DNA of 64,000 bases. Origin: Lojkania enalia. Taxonomy: Eukaryota > Ascomycota > Dothideomycetes > Pleosporales. The position numbers were made by a program, and so were the translations under genes. The stretch lies in assembly GCA_010094045.1 (NCBI GenBank), contig ML986651.1, positions 62,001 through 126,000 on the forward strand. The letters are read 5' to 3'. The notes beneath the pieces were generated by a model that was not told the DNA's origin, did not search any database, and saw only the letters and a list, made by a program, of their open reading frames with translations. Positions 21,660-34,205 of this stretch are shown here, in pieces. Every line of letters starts with the position of its first letter. Within the stretch, counting starts at the first letter, position 1.

Positions 21660-23205
21660 AACTTTAGTCTGCTACTGGTCGTGTCAGTATACGCCCCATC
21701 TCAAATCCCATAGTAGCAACCAATGGAAAATAGGGAGGTAAACAACACCTATCTCTTCCAAAAGTCAGAAGATTGATATAACAGAGACAGCTTGCACGAT
21801 ACATAGAGTAGGCTTCTTCCTCTGATGGTTCGGAGACCTGTAAAAATGACACTGAGGCTAAGCTTAAGCACTGGAACTGGGAGGCAATCGAGGTTCTGCG
21901 ATCTGGGTGATGTTGGAAGCAACCCCTTCGGGCTGAGGGAGAATTTTGCTGTTTTGTAAGATCCGTTCGGAATCGCGAATGAAAAGATCGCTGTTCGGCT
22001 TGCTAAGGGCAACATTCAAGCTTCTTTCGGCCTTGGGAGGAACTCAACCGTGATTTCTATGCTCAGATAATAAGGCAATATTGGGTCCAGTAGCTTAGGA
22101 TATTAGTGGGACCTAAATAGTGCAACGGAGCTTGCTAAGAGGGATGGCAACCTAGTGCTTGGTGGTTACGGCCAGGTGAAGATCAAGAATCCAGAGAAGA
22201 ACCACAGGAATATTTACGGAGAGGGGGTTGTGCCCGCAAGGAATAGTAGTCACTCCCGACGAAACCAGGCTCAACTTCTCGAACGGGTCTGAGCCGAGCC
22301 TCCTCGACAGTGCGCCTATCCAAGCGTGCATATGTCCTCAATGTCCGAACGTAATGTCGATGCGATATGACCCTTGGTATCAGCACTTTGAAGTCTTAAT
22401 GGAAGCTTACTACATCAGTCGCTCGACTGGAATCAGTTTCTTCGATATGAGGTATTGGGCAGATGGAGCCTACTAGGGGCGACCTTACACTTGTTCTCGA
22501 TACTGGCCTCTCTATTCGGACCCCGAACGGCCCGTTCGCAATCCCAGACTTAACGATCGGCAGCAATGGACAAATGCGGGCCAACATGAGCGTCTGCAAC
22601 CTGATGCTATTCAGTCTCTAGGACGTGAACGCAAACGACATGCTACGCGTAGGCGTGGTCTTCTTCACCAGCGCATATATATACGCTAATAACGATGAAC
22701 TTACACTTACGATTTGGGAAGCAAATCCCACTATAGAGGGCGACCTTGTCTCTGTGGTCGATACAGAATTACAGGAGGCATATTTAGTTTCTGGGACGGA
22801 AGTCCTACTTTGACGTCGACTGCTACCAAAAGTCGCCCTGCGGCTGCGTCTTCTACTGGAGCTGCCATATCTTCTAACGATAAACAATTGTCGGGTGGCT
22901 GTATTGGGGGTATTGTTGTCTGGATCCCAGTTGCGTTTAAGTATTGCTGGGTTCTTAGTATACGGGATATCCGCAAGGCGACAGAAGAGCCTAGGTGAGC
23001 CAGCCTGTGGTGATATTACGCAATGGGAAATATAACCAAGACACACCATGCACCCCAATGGCAGAGATGCTTGGGGCTGAGCCATTCGAAGTTAACGGTT
23101 CATCACCACAGCCCCAGGGGCTATGGCCAGGAAGGCACAATTCTACAACATATGTCTATGAGTTGCCTTTATCAAGATGTCGAAATGCAATTTGGAAGGA
23201 ATGAT
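21660..23205 (+). pseudogene. Decayed pepsin-like (A1) aspartic protease, probably membrane-anchored
   Basis: Pieces in different plus-strand frames follow the order of a fungal aspartic protease. They are DGNLVLGGYGQVK (22150-22190), PSLLDSAPIQACICPQ and YYISRSTGISFFDMRYW (22290-22460), LVLDTGLSIRTPNGP and IPDLTIGSNGQ (22490-22570), NANDMLRVGVVFFTSAYIY and TLTIWEANPT (22625-22735), then a Ser/Ala-rich linker, a hydrophobic GGIVVWIPVAF segment and a tail containing VYELPLSRC (to about 23195). At least three frameshifts and several stops interrupt it. The N-terminal catalytic half (to about 21660) is very poorly preserved, and I cannot locate the first DTG with confidence. The assignment rests on the LVLGGY block, the C-terminal SAYI.ANND block and the anchor architecture. 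The left boundary is approximate. Confidence 0.55.
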
Positions 23206-24676
23206 TGCACATACTAGTATTCAGAATCGAGGGTATTGCTGCTGCATCTTCCGTAACCCAAACCGTACAATGCCGTATTTCCCTCTGAAACACATTGCGG
23301 CATGGCAGATTTCGTGGAATGCTGGATACTTGGCAACCAGTATTAGCTGCCTTGGCGAAGTGAGTCGAGAGGAATGCGGTGTAGATGAGATCATGAGATA
23401 CGGAAGAAGTGAGTGCCTAAGAAGACGGTACACCACCTTGCTTTCTGGGCGGCATTGCCCTGTCCTCAAGTCTAAGAAATAGGCAGGGACGGCTGATGGT
23501 CGGGTGACGACGTAACGCGCGATTGAATGTGTACCACCTTCCGGGGAGAGCAACTTGGCGAGAAGAGGGAAGACGCATCGTGAGTGGTAGTGTTTGCGCC
23601 GAGGCCAGTCTTCTGCTGGCCGAACGCCCCGCAAAGTATCTCGTGATGTAGCTTTGTGGGGGCCTATACCTGCGCGGTACATTCAAGCTTGCACAGGTTT
23701 CGGAGAGAAATCTCTCTTTCCCTAGCGCATCGGAGGTCGAGGGCATTTCCCCAGGCGATGCCGAGCTTTTGTAGAAGCGTTAGCATCGGAATAGCCATCA
23801 ACCGGGAATAGCGGGAGAGGCCCGCCCGGCTTCCCACAAATCAACTACACGCGTCCCGAGGAGTCTGCGTTGGTCCGATAAATCAATCGATCTGCTGGGC
23901 ACGCCGAAAGGGGTAGCAGAGCAACGCTGAGGTGTGACCCCAACCCCGCATCTTGGGAGCCATCCTGGCCGTCGTTGCACTGCCAACCGTGTCCGGCACG
24001 CCACAGGTGGGATTCTCGCAGCGTAGAGGCGTCGGGCTCGCAGCAGGCGGCGGAAGCGGCTTTTTCGTGGAGCTTGTGTGCACCTCCGGATGCAGTCGCT
24101 GGAAATGACGATGTGCTCGGCCGGGCTGGTACCTCGTAAGCAGGGAGATGACGATGCCGAGCACGGGGATCAAGGGGCCCTTGAAGGGAGACGCCGGCTA
24201 GGAGAGAGTTTGCGCGAGGGGGTTCGCGTGTGCCTGGTGATGGCGTTGTGTGAGGGTTGGCCGAACGCGTTTGGAGCTGGGCATGCCGGACAAACGCGCC
24301 GTTGAGCGCCCTTCCCCAGGCTTTGCAGCTTCTCAGCCGCCTATGTACGGGGCTGCGGGCACGCACCGCAGACCCATGCATGTTCACAGCTATGTTATTG
24401 ACGGGGGCGATCAGCAGGCACTGACTCCCCGCAGACATGGATAGGCCGTCCATTGACTGCTGCAGGCGGCGCGCCGTCGAGTGAAAGCTCCTTCCCTGTC
24501 GTAGCTCCCAGTCCCCAGATCTCTCGTCGAAGAATAAGAAGCTCCTTTTCCCCCTTGCATGCGCTATGCGCTCTCCCTTTGACCATCGCCTCGTGTTGAA
24601 TTTTTACATTCCCGAGTATCTTTGAGCAGACCTACCAGCCCGCCAATAGCAAGCGCCCAAGCGTGCCGGAGACGTC
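23206..24676. other. Intergenic upstream of the beta-glucosidase
   Basis: The 23.8-24.5 kb part is GC-rich, with open frames on both strands (one of about 200 codons on minus) rich in Ala, Arg, Ser and Pro and without family resemblance. The last 200 bases before 24677 should be the beta-glucosidase promoter and leader. Confidence 0.5.
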
Positions 24677-27600
24677 ATGCGGTGGCTTGCTCAAGCATTT
24701 TTGGCGATCAGCCTAGTCGAGGCTCAGTATGCCGTAAGTGCGCAACCCCCAAGCACCTCCACCCATATCACAAAACGCCATTCATCTTGAATTAAACCCA
24801 TCCATAATCTGCATGAATGAATCGCGACTTGCTGCGCTTCTTCTTTACCGTCTTTCCTTTCCTTCGCGTAACGCAATCTCCCTTTTCCTCTCTTGTTTAT
24901 CGTGGAGCTGACTGTAAACAAGTCCCCCAACACCACTACTCCCGGCAACAACGATACCAATCCGGTAGAATTAAATGATGCGACGAGTCCTCCGTTCTAT
25001 CCAAGCCCGTTCGTTGAGACTAAGCAGACAATTCATCGTTGCCGCTAACTTAGGTTCAGATGGATGGACGGCGGCGGCGACTGGGCGGACGCATACGCGA
25101 AGGCCCAGGCATTTGTCCGTCAACTGACCCTGCTAGAGAAGGTTAACCTTACTACCGGCGTAGGCTGGGAGGGGGAGGCCTGGTGAGTTCTCCGCCGAGC
25201 CGATTGGCCCCTCGAATTATCGTTAATTCCCTGGAAGCGTGGGTAATGTAGGCTCAGTTCCTCGACTTGGCTTCCCAGGCCTTTGCATGCAAGATAGCCC
25301 TCTTGGTATCCGATTCGGTATGCTAGTGAAGCTCCTGCTTAGTTAGAACAGCACTGATCCAATACCTAGCCGACTATGTCTCTGCTTTCCCTGCTGGCGG
25401 CACTATCGCCGCGTCATGGGACCGTGGTGAGTTTTACAAACGCGGGTTTCAGATGGGTGTCGAGCAGCGCGGGAAGGGAGTCGATGTCCAGCTCGGGCCC
25501 GTCGTTGGCCCCCTAGGTCGCAATCCCAAAGGGGGAAGGAACTGGGAAGGTAGGATGAGCCGCTACTATGCGTGTATCATGGACGCTAAGGCATTGTAAA
25601 GGCTTCTCACCAGACCCAATACTCTCCGGCATTGCTGTTGCTGAGACTGTTCGCGGAATTCAAGATGCGGGCGTCATTGCATGCACGAAGCACTACATCC
25701 TTAACGAGCAAGAGCATTTCCGCTCACCTGGCGACTTTGGCGATGTTGGATTTGTCGATGCTATCAGCTCCAACGTTGACGACAAAACGCTCCACGAGCT
25801 TTATCTATGGTCAGCTCATCAGCCTAGTCACCGGGATCGCATTCTAACTATCGTAGGCCCTTTGCAGATGCTGTCCGCGCCGGAACTGGCTCGATCATGT
25901 GTTCATACAATAAGATCAATAACTCACAGGGATGCCAAAACTCATATCTTCAGAACTATATATTGAAGGGCGAACTAGGATTTCAAGGGTTCATCATGTC
26001 TGATTGGGACGCGCAGCATTCCGGCGCTGCCAGCACCTTTGCTGGACTTGACATGACAATGCCCGGCGATACTGATTTTGATAGCGGTATGTCCTTCTGG
26101 GGTCCAAATCTAACGCTATCGGTCATTAATGGCACGGTTCCCGGGTGGCGCCTTGATGATATGGTAACCAGAATCATGGCCGCTTATTACTTTGTTGGGC
26201 GTGATAGGAATGCAGTCCCCGTCAACTTCAATAGCTGGTCGCTGGATACATACGGTTACCAGCATGCCTTCGCACAGGTCGGGTATGGCCTGATCAACCA
26301 GCATGTTGATGTCCGACACGAACACTTCCGATCAATCCGGCTTGCCGCTGCGAAATCAACTGTTCTGCTTAAGAACTCCGGCGTGCTTCCCTTGACTGGC
26401 CGGGAAAAGTTCACAGCTGTTTTCGGAGACGACAGCACGGAAAACGCCTATGGACCGAACGGCTGTGCTGACCACGGTTGTGATAATGGAACTCTCGCCA
26501 TGGGCTGGGGTTCAGGAACAGCCTTCTATCCCTATCTCATCACTCCACTTGAAGCCATCAAGAATGAAGTTGTCAGTAATGCTGGCGTTATTCAGTCAGT
26601 GGTGGATAACTGGGCGTATAGCCAAATCGAGGCTCTGGCCAAGCAGGCTAGTGTCGCCCTGGTGTTCGTGAACGCGGACTCCGGTGAGGGCTATATCACC
26701 GTCGACGGCAACATGGGTGACCGCAACAACCTTACCCTCTGGCAAGATGGCGAAACCCTCATCAAGAATGTTTCGGCGGTGTGCAACAATACCATCGTCG
26801 TCATTCACTCGGTCGGCCCTGTTCTTGTTGACTCTTGGTATGATAACGATAACATCACTGGTATTATTTGGTATGAAACCGTCTTCTAAACACAAAACAA
26901 TGATGCTGACTGAATATAGGGCGGGACTCCCCGGTGAACAGTCGGGCAACTCGATTGCCGATGTGCTCTATGGAAGGGTGAACCCCGGAGGCAAATTGCC
27001 GTTCACCATTGGCACGACTGCGTCTGAGTACGGGCCAGATCTTATTTATGAACCGACCAATGGAAGTAGCAGTCCACAGGACAACTTTGAAGAAGGTGTA
27101 TTCATTGACTATAGGTTAGATAAGCCCTACCTGTCCACTCTACAAGAACTTACATAATCGCAGAGCTTTCGACAAGAACGGCATTGATCCTATCTATGAA
27201 TTTGGATTTGGTTTAAGTTATACAAAATTCTCTTACTCCAATCTAAAGATCGTCAAGGTCTCGGCTGCTCCATACCAGCCGACTGCGGGAACTACCATTG
27301 CCGCCCCTGTGCTCGGAAACTACAGCACAGATCCAGCTGACTACCAATGGCCGGCAAACCTGACATATGTAAACAAGTACATCTATCCATATCTCAATAG
27401 CACCGACCTCGAGACAGCTTCGGTTGATCGTGATTATGGTATCGATTACGAGTGGCCAGAAGGCTCCACGGACGGCTCACCCCAGCCTCGCATTGCGGCT
27501 GGTGGAGCGCCGGGAGGAAATCCGCAACTTTGGGACGTCATATTCACCATTACAGCCACCGTCACCAACGATGGAGATGTCGCAGGCGAAGAAGTGTCGC

Positions 27601-27833
27601 AGCTTTATATCTCCCTTGGCGGCCCTGATGACCCCAAGGTCGCACTCCGGAACTTCGATAGGCTTAGTATCCAACCAGGTCAGAGCGCGACCTTCACAGC
27701 TGACCTCACGCGTCGCGACGTCTCCAACTGGGACACGGTGACGCAGAACTGGATAATTACCAACCACACTAAGACGGTGTACGTCGGCAGTTCGTCAAGG
27801 ACGCTGCCGCTGAGTGCGAAGCTTGAAATCTAA
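24677..27833 (+). CDS. Secreted beta-glucosidase, glycoside hydrolase family 3
   Basis: Hydrolyses terminal beta-linked glucose, as in cellobiose, outside the cell. Nine exons (24677-24733, 24908-25008, 25060-25182, 25238-25317, 25370-25549, 25602-25809, 25857-26870, 26920-27114, 27164-27833) give 875 residues, the usual size. Residues 1-17 ([17 protein letters not shown]) look like a signal peptide. The N-terminal barrel shows [34 protein letters not shown] and [12 protein letters not shown]. The nucleophile is Asp299 in [13 protein letters not shown]. The C-terminal sandwich ([11 protein letters not shown]) is followed by a fibronectin type III-like domain ending in [13 protein letters not shown]. 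Many NxS/T sites suggest glycosylation. The first exon encodes only the signal peptide and is joined to an Asn/Thr-rich linker. That junction is the least certain part of the model. Confidence 0.93.
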
Positions 27834-29077
27834 ACAGTAATGTATATTGCTTGAAGTATTAGAGATAGAGAATTGGATGAAAACACGGAATTGACGATGG
27901 GGGTTGCTGCATTGGTTGTTTAAGCAGCAAATAATGACGGGCCTGGTGTTGTTCTCGGGCAAAACGGCTAAAGAGGAAGCGCGTCCTCGATTGGGTGGCG
28001 CAAGAATTTTTTTCTGCTGTACATATTTAGGGCTGAACCTTGGTAGCGAGGGAAACACGATGAATTATGAGACGAAGGGACAACCATGTTGCTAACACTA
28101 ATTGATACCCTGGGGTCGGGAGGAACGAAGCCGATGGGCACAATTGTAATGAATGAGCGTCTCAATTCTGCTATGGTGCGTACTCGGCATAGCGGACGCT
28201 CGATGCTGCGAACTTGTCAGTGACGTGCAGGCGCATTCCGTCCCGCGCTATGCTTAATGACGAATGTTTGCAGGCGCGTTCGCCTGGCTCAGCATCACAA
28301 AAAGCGTCTACAGCTATTTGGTGGGCAGAGTCAGCACAGTGCAGATAGCAGGGCGGGGCGGTCGATATGTGGATAGTCGACACTTTGCTGCGAATTTGTA
28401 GAATATGAGGCAGAAGCATTAGTAGAAGCAGAAGAAGCAGAGGGGTAGATTGCGGGATTGTGTGTTGTGGGCTTACTGAAGACTTTGGTATCACCAGTTG
28501 CCAAGCCCCAGGTTCGCAGCGCCGGGAATTGAAAGCCTCACACGTGATACCGCCTCATGCGGGTTAGTAGGACAATCAAGATTCAATTGCAACCGCGCAG
28601 ATAACCGCGGTCCTCCCGTATATCTTCACGCCTCAACCGCCCGACTCTTGCCTACATCGCCACTGGGAGCTCTTGGGAGGCGAACACGCTAGCCTTCGTC
28701 GAATCGTGGTTTTCGTGGTCGCGTAGCGGAAAACAAACAATCAGGCCCTGAAAGCTCACCCGAGCCCACGCCTTCTACACCACAACCACTACCACTACCA
28801 CCACCCTCGCCGCGTCGCCGAACCCGGCAGCTGTGCCCTTTACCCGCCACTGCTACACATCATAGACGCCCTTGCCCTTGGCTGAACGCGGAAGCCGATC
28901 TTCTCCATTTGAGGTGAGTGGCATTTTGGTTCGAGTCTGGTGGGGCGCCCGCTCAAAGAAGTCTTCTGGTCTTTCATCACTTCTGACCTCATTGCTGCCC
29001 CGGAATACACAAACACGCAAACAATCATCTCACTGACTCTTCCTCCCTTCCAGACCCCTAATATACGCCCATGCAAA
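27834..29077. other. Intergenic: beta-glucosidase 3' flank and forkhead promoter
   Basis: No gene recognised. The last 350 bases before the forkhead start are C/T-rich with CCACTACCA-type repeats (28785-28805), probably promoter and leader. Confidence 0.5.
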
Positions 29078-31659
29078 ATGCCCCCCTCCTCGAGTCGAAG
29101 GGTGGGCTTGCGCTCCCGACGGGAGCCAGATCCGCACCAGCAGTCGGACGCTGACACCCCCGATTCCATAGCCACGCCCACGAGGAAGCGGAGACGTGTA
29201 AGTAGCGGTCACTGCTATCATACTCGAGAAGCATATTGATATCTCGCCTAGCTGAATGGCACCGAGCGAGCTGCTGCCGCTGCCGCTGCCGCTGCCGCTG
29301 CCGCTGCTGTTATCGCGGAAGACGCTGCTCCTCTACGTCCTCGCATAACCGAATCCGTTGCTAGTAACGACTCGAATACTACACTGCCTAACGGCGCCGA
29401 AGCCGAAGGCCCGACAGACCCCGTCGATCGGCAGAATCTCATCATCGGCGCGCTGCGCACCCCGCGAGACTATACCCCGAATGCCTCCATCGACTATGCC
29501 AATGATCTGCAGGCCCGCCGAGTCCAAGGGAACAACATCGCAGCTTTTGCCAAGATTGCTGCTCGAGACTGGTGCTTCTTTGTACAGAAGACTGTCCTCC
29601 TGATCGGTCGCGCTGATACTTCTGCCCGTCCCAAACCGCCCGTAAGCTCTCAGGACGCAACCGGTCTGCCCCAAAGCGAGGACGCAGCTGCCCAATGGGG
29701 CGTTGATATTGACCTTGGCCCTGAACGACAAGTTTCCCGCATCCATGCGCAGATTGATTTTGATAGTAGCGATCAGACCTGGTACATTACAGTCAACAGT
29801 CGTAATGGACTCAAGTTGGATGATATGAGTCTTAATCGCGGCCACCGGGCGCCTCTGCACTCCGGCATCTGCATCGGCATTATGGGGACTCAAATGCTTT
29901 TCCTCCTCGCGAACCAAGAAGATATGTTCCATCCTATGCTCTGGCGTCAGCTCAGGAACGATCCCGAGGCCGAGGAGTCTGACAAGGACGGCGGACCCCC
30001 TTCACGGTCTCTGCCACATGCGCATCCTAGCGGGCCTACACCAAAGCGTGAGACATACAACCCATTCCCGCCTTCGTCACATTCACGTCACAAGCATTCA
30101 TCTCAAGGTCACAGCTATCAATTGACATCTACTCCAGGTCGTCCTCAGCCCGACACGCCTCTGGCCTTTCGCTCCTCAGAGAAAGACCCTCGCGCAAAAG
30201 GCTCCCCTTCTGCATATCCTCGCGGTATGATGATGGACTCCACCGAAGACATCGACTACAGCCTGGACTCAGCCAAAGACATCAAGCCGCCTCATAGCTA
30301 TGCACAGTTAATCGGACAGGCTATTATGAGCAGCCCTGAGGAGATGCTGACCCTAGCCAATATATACCAGTATATCAAAGACAAATATGCCTTCTTTAGA
30401 CACACTAACGGCGGTTGGCAGGTAGGTGTCTGCAAATCTGTGGCTCGCAATTACTCACTAAAATTATCCAGAATTCTATACGTCACAACTTGTCATTAAG
30501 CAAGGTGTTCGAAAAGGTCGCTCGCCGCACTGATGAGCCGGGGAAAGGTATGAAGTGGAAAATTGCAGATAGTGAACGGGAGGATTTTTTAAAAAAGCAA
30601 GCTGTTATGCCTCGCAAAGGTGGTGCTGGAGCTAGAATGGGATCTTCAGGACCAAATTCTCCGGCTTTTCGAGACGGTACATCACAAGCGACTGAACGTC
30701 TCGTCAGTGTCCTTGGTCACAACGATGTTTTCGGAAAGTCCGAATCGGGACCTGCTCGCGTGAAGTCCCCACCACGTTCTGCAACGCCTCCATTATCTGC
30801 AATCCCTTCGGCAAACGAGGCGTACACACCTGAGCGAGGCCCTCGGGCCCAGCATCAGTACGGCGGCTTCAAGCAATCTCCACCTCAAGGCGAACATGGT
30901 AGCTTTGTTACTCCTGCCAAACGGCTTTTCCAAGAGAGCAGTGCTACGATCCTAGCCCAAGGCCCTGAGTCATTGGATCCTAGCCGCCAACTTGGCCCCA
31001 CTGATTTGTCCCCGAATACTGACGTGGTTAAGCAAAAAGTGTCTGGGCTCAGAGGCGACGTTGCCCATTCACCACCACCTTTGTACTCTGACACCCCCGC
31101 AAACAATGGAAGCGGCGCGCTGGATGGTAGTAGACTAAATGCCGCTGGGTTGGTGACCCCGTTAGTCAGTCGGCAAGCCCCACGTCTAGCTCCACCAAGT
31201 ACCGCACAGGTGCCCAGCCACTATATGAACTTTTCGAGTCCCGCGCCATTTTGGAAATACGTCGAACTCCCAAGCACTCCAGCGCGACCGATTCTTGATC
31301 TAAGCCCTATCAGGTTAAAAAAAGATGAGGATGACGAGAAAGAGGGAGAGGACGAGCCGGCGCAGCCTAGCTCTCCGCCAATCCTTGACGAACATAATGG
31401 GGACCCACAGGAACAGGACGGCGAAGAAAATGACAACGAGAAGGACGATGATGACGAGGATCTTGGTCCCGAAAGCCCCAGTCGTACCGTTTCTCGGCCT
31501 GTTAGTCGTCGTGAGATGCCCGGCTCACAGCGCTCCAGGTCGAATTCAAACGTCAATGGCTTTGGATCGAATACTGCGACAGCCGGTATGGTCAGAGGAG
31601 CGAGTTTAGGTTCCCTCGATGAAGAAGGAGAGGAAGAGAGCTTTGACCTTGCAAAGTAG
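29078..31659 (+). CDS. Forkhead transcription factor with FHA domain (Fkh1/Fkh2-like)
   Basis: Nuclear regulator of the family that controls mitotic and developmental gene clusters in fungi. Exons 29078-29197, 29252-30421 and 30472-31659 give 825 residues. A phosphopeptide-binding FHA domain lies at about residues 140-245 (VLLIGRADT, VSRIHAQIDFD, TVNSRNGLKLDD). The forkhead DNA-binding domain is at about 385-470 (KPPHSYAQLIGQAIM, TNGGWQNSIRHNLSL, GKGMKWKI). The second intron splits the recognition helix between GGWQ and NSIRHN. A run of 13 alanines follows residue 46. The C-terminal 350 residues are Ser/Pro-rich with SP/TP sites, a likely cyclin-dependent kinase substrate region, then an acidic stretch. 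The FHA-plus-forkhead order is diagnostic for the yeast Fkh1/2 group. Confidence 0.95.
29270..29308 (+). repeat. GCT/GCC repeat coding for polyalanine
   Basis: Thirteen alanine codons, mostly alternating GCT and GCC, in the second exon of the forkhead gene. The tract is likely length-variable. Confidence 0.9.
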
Positions 31660-32570
31660 TAGCGCACTTTCTAGTAAAAGGGTTGTATAGCTAATGAGCA
31701 TATAGGGGGTTCCAAAAAATCGGACATTTCCATAGCAGCATGCAGCAACGAATGCACGGCATGCAACAATCTAGTCAGGCTCCTGATGCGCGAACCTCGG
31801 TCCCCATGAACCTTTAGATGGCTCGTTCGCCCAATCCTTGCTATACTTTGGTTTCGAGCGCAAGGTAGCTACTAGCTATAGTGTCCCTTACCCTCTCCAT
31901 TCGCTTGAACAATGTCATTGCCATATTTGTCATTGCCAACAATTGTGGTTGGCATACCAATGTTGGTATCGAAGGCTAGTGGATTGGGCTAACATTTTGC
32001 GGTTTTGTGTTAGTTTTTGCATTCTTGTGTATATGTTTCTTTTTTAAGAGTCACCCGGTTTTCCCTCTCCGCCCTTATACAGGTTTAATTCATCATATGC
32101 GCCACGGAGTTAGTTGAAGGCATCCCCGTTCAGAGCCCTAGCGCTGTTGTTTAACGAGCTACGGTATTGAGATACTAAAACATGGTTTCTGCGTCTGTCG
32201 TCCTTGCGTTATTTGTGCATACAAGGTGGGGTACTTCATGCGGCGTTCATGCAGGAGGATGATTGGGCAAGGTGGCGACAGACTTATGATGATACGAGTC
32301 TCAAGTCTATTGATTGTTTTGATAAGTGTAGGAGTGGTAGGGCTTTATGGCAGAGTTTAAAATGCATTGCGAGGGCAAATTCATGCATGGCATTTGCAGT
32401 AGTACTTGTGATGTACACAATTTCTACGTTCGTCAGATAATCGTTTATGTATGTGAAAAGATGTCTCTTCATTGCTTCACATTCCTAGGGGTTTCTCGGC
32501 TCATGATATACTATACATATTGCTTCTCCTACCCCTTCCCCCCCTTCCACCGACATTTCCGTGTCACCAT
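31660..32570. other. Convergent intergenic region
   Basis: The 3' flanks of the forkhead gene (plus) and the complex I subunit (minus). No gene recognised. Confidence 0.55.
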
Positions 32571-33384
32571 CTAGTTGATTTCCTTGTGCGGAAGCCATTT
32601 CGTGGCTTTAAGGTTCTTCTCCTCGAGCGTACCGTCCACAATCCCCATCCGTCGTATGTCGCCGGCCGAGGGCGCGTCATCGCGTTTTATGTTGGCTTGC
32701 GCTTTGCGGTAGGCGGCTTGGAGGGCAAGGGTTCGGGCGGCCTGGGTGCATATCATTAGTACTACATATATTCATACACACACGCTCATTCATGTACATG
32801 TATACACCAGAACGCTGATTGCGAATATGTGTGTATGTACAAGGGCTGGATGATAAGGTATGGTAGGAATGTTCCCATACCTCCTTCTTGTGATGTAGGC
32901 ACTCGTAGTAGTCCTCGAGGACTGGGGCGCATTTCGCTTTTCCCGAGTCGTCGTCGGCGCTGGTATTGGTGACGTAACAGGCGAGGACTTCTTGCCAGAA
33001 GGGGAAGCAGCGGGAGGGGCCTATTGTTATTTGTTTAGTTCTTTTGAGGAGTTGTGAGGCGCGATGAGAGGGGAGGGCGTATTGGATTGGAGCCCGGGGG
33101 AGTGAGGGGAGCAACAGAGGTTTCGAGGGCGTGGCTTGCTTGTTCGGCGATTCAGGCGCGCGAGGAAGTGGTTGAGGGGTCTAGTAGAGCTGCGATCTCT
33201 CTGCCAGAAGCATATTGTAGTTTTCCAGGCAATTGCCTGTATAGTCTTGGCTCGGTCGTCGTAACGTTGTCGTCTCGTCTTTAGCATGTTCATTGTGTCA
33301 TTGCGCCCCCCCAGATATCTGTGCATGTTCGAATTGAGGAGGCGGAAATCACTTACCCCCAGCCAAGCCGTATCCTGAAGCCAT
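32571..33384 (-). CDS. Mitochondrial complex I accessory subunit, NDUFS5-like (twin CX9C)
   Basis: Small subunit on the intermembrane-space side of NADH:ubiquinone oxidoreductase, imported and oxidised through the Mia40 route in this family. Exons 33384-33357, 33020-32881 and 32741-32571 give 112 residues. The short first exon (MASGYGLAGG) was found by matching the conserved start; it joins to GPSRCFPFWQEVLACYV in phase 1 across a 336-bp intron. The two CX9C motifs are C-FPFWQEVLA-C and C-APVLEDYYE-C, followed by LHHKKEAARTLALQAAYRKA. Basic C-terminal tail. Both introns (336 and 139 bp) are longer than most in this window. Confidence is high for the core exon and good for the 10-residue first exon. 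Confidence 0.9.
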
Positions 33385-34205
33385 CTTTCGGGTGTGAATG
33401 TGAGGTTTTGCAGATCGGGATGCAGCTTGGGTCGGTTGTGAGGTTGAGCTCGGCGGGTTATGTAAGCGTGCTTTTGGAGTTCGGAGGCTCGGGATTGGTT
33501 AGAAGGAGCTTCAGTGTCCAACATCTTCTACAATGATGAAGGGATATTGTAAGTCTTTTAAGGGTCTATGATGGTGGTGCAGTAGTATTATATTTGATGT
33601 AATATACGTGGATACTTTTGTTTATATATATAATACAAATTAAATTCTTTCTCCGCTTTGGTATGGCATTATTACACAACTCAATGCGAGGACTTTCGCT
33701 CTCTGAAGCTTGCACTATATATTCAAGGTGTTTAATTGTACTTGAATTGCAATCTAATTGCCTTTCGTGCTATATAAGCGATATTGAGTATTGAAATTGG
33801 CTACGATAGGGACAGTCGATGTCTTCGCGATCCCTGGTGATGAGGTGTTAAAGAGATGCCCATTTCTAGACGATGATGTTAGAAATCAACGCGAGCTAAT
33901 TCAAGTTCAATGGTATCAAGTCAACCATACAGATGTCATAGGGGACCAACAATATGCTCTAAAGCCGAAATATACAGGGTATCTACTTGGCAATTTCTTT
34001 CTCAACAATTTCCAGTTCAATTAACGTTACTGTTATTTTACTTTTTCTCATCTTCCTACTAAGATTCAGTCCCCACTCCCTTATATGACCAGATAGGATT
34101 CTAAAGGAAAATGTTGCCGACGTCCAAATTGACCGGAAAGGAGTTCGCGGGTTTGATATCTGATGTGGATTCATTGTACCCGGCTTCTGGAAGAGATTTA
34201 TTAGC
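33385..34205. other. Intergenic, AT-rich
   Basis: Promoter side of the complex I gene plus 3' flank of the peptidase gene. A plus-strand frame of 77 codons at 33791-34024 resembles nothing known to me and lacks a clear ATG start. Confidence 0.5.

Noticed and set aside
23845..24453. Minus-strand open frame of 202 codons
   Set aside because: GC-rich composition, overlapping frames on the other strand, no motif; lies upstream of the beta-glucosidase promoter.
33791..34024. Plus-strand 77-codon frame between two minus-strand genes
   Set aside because: No ATG at its start, no recognised motif, AT-rich; kept as intergenic.
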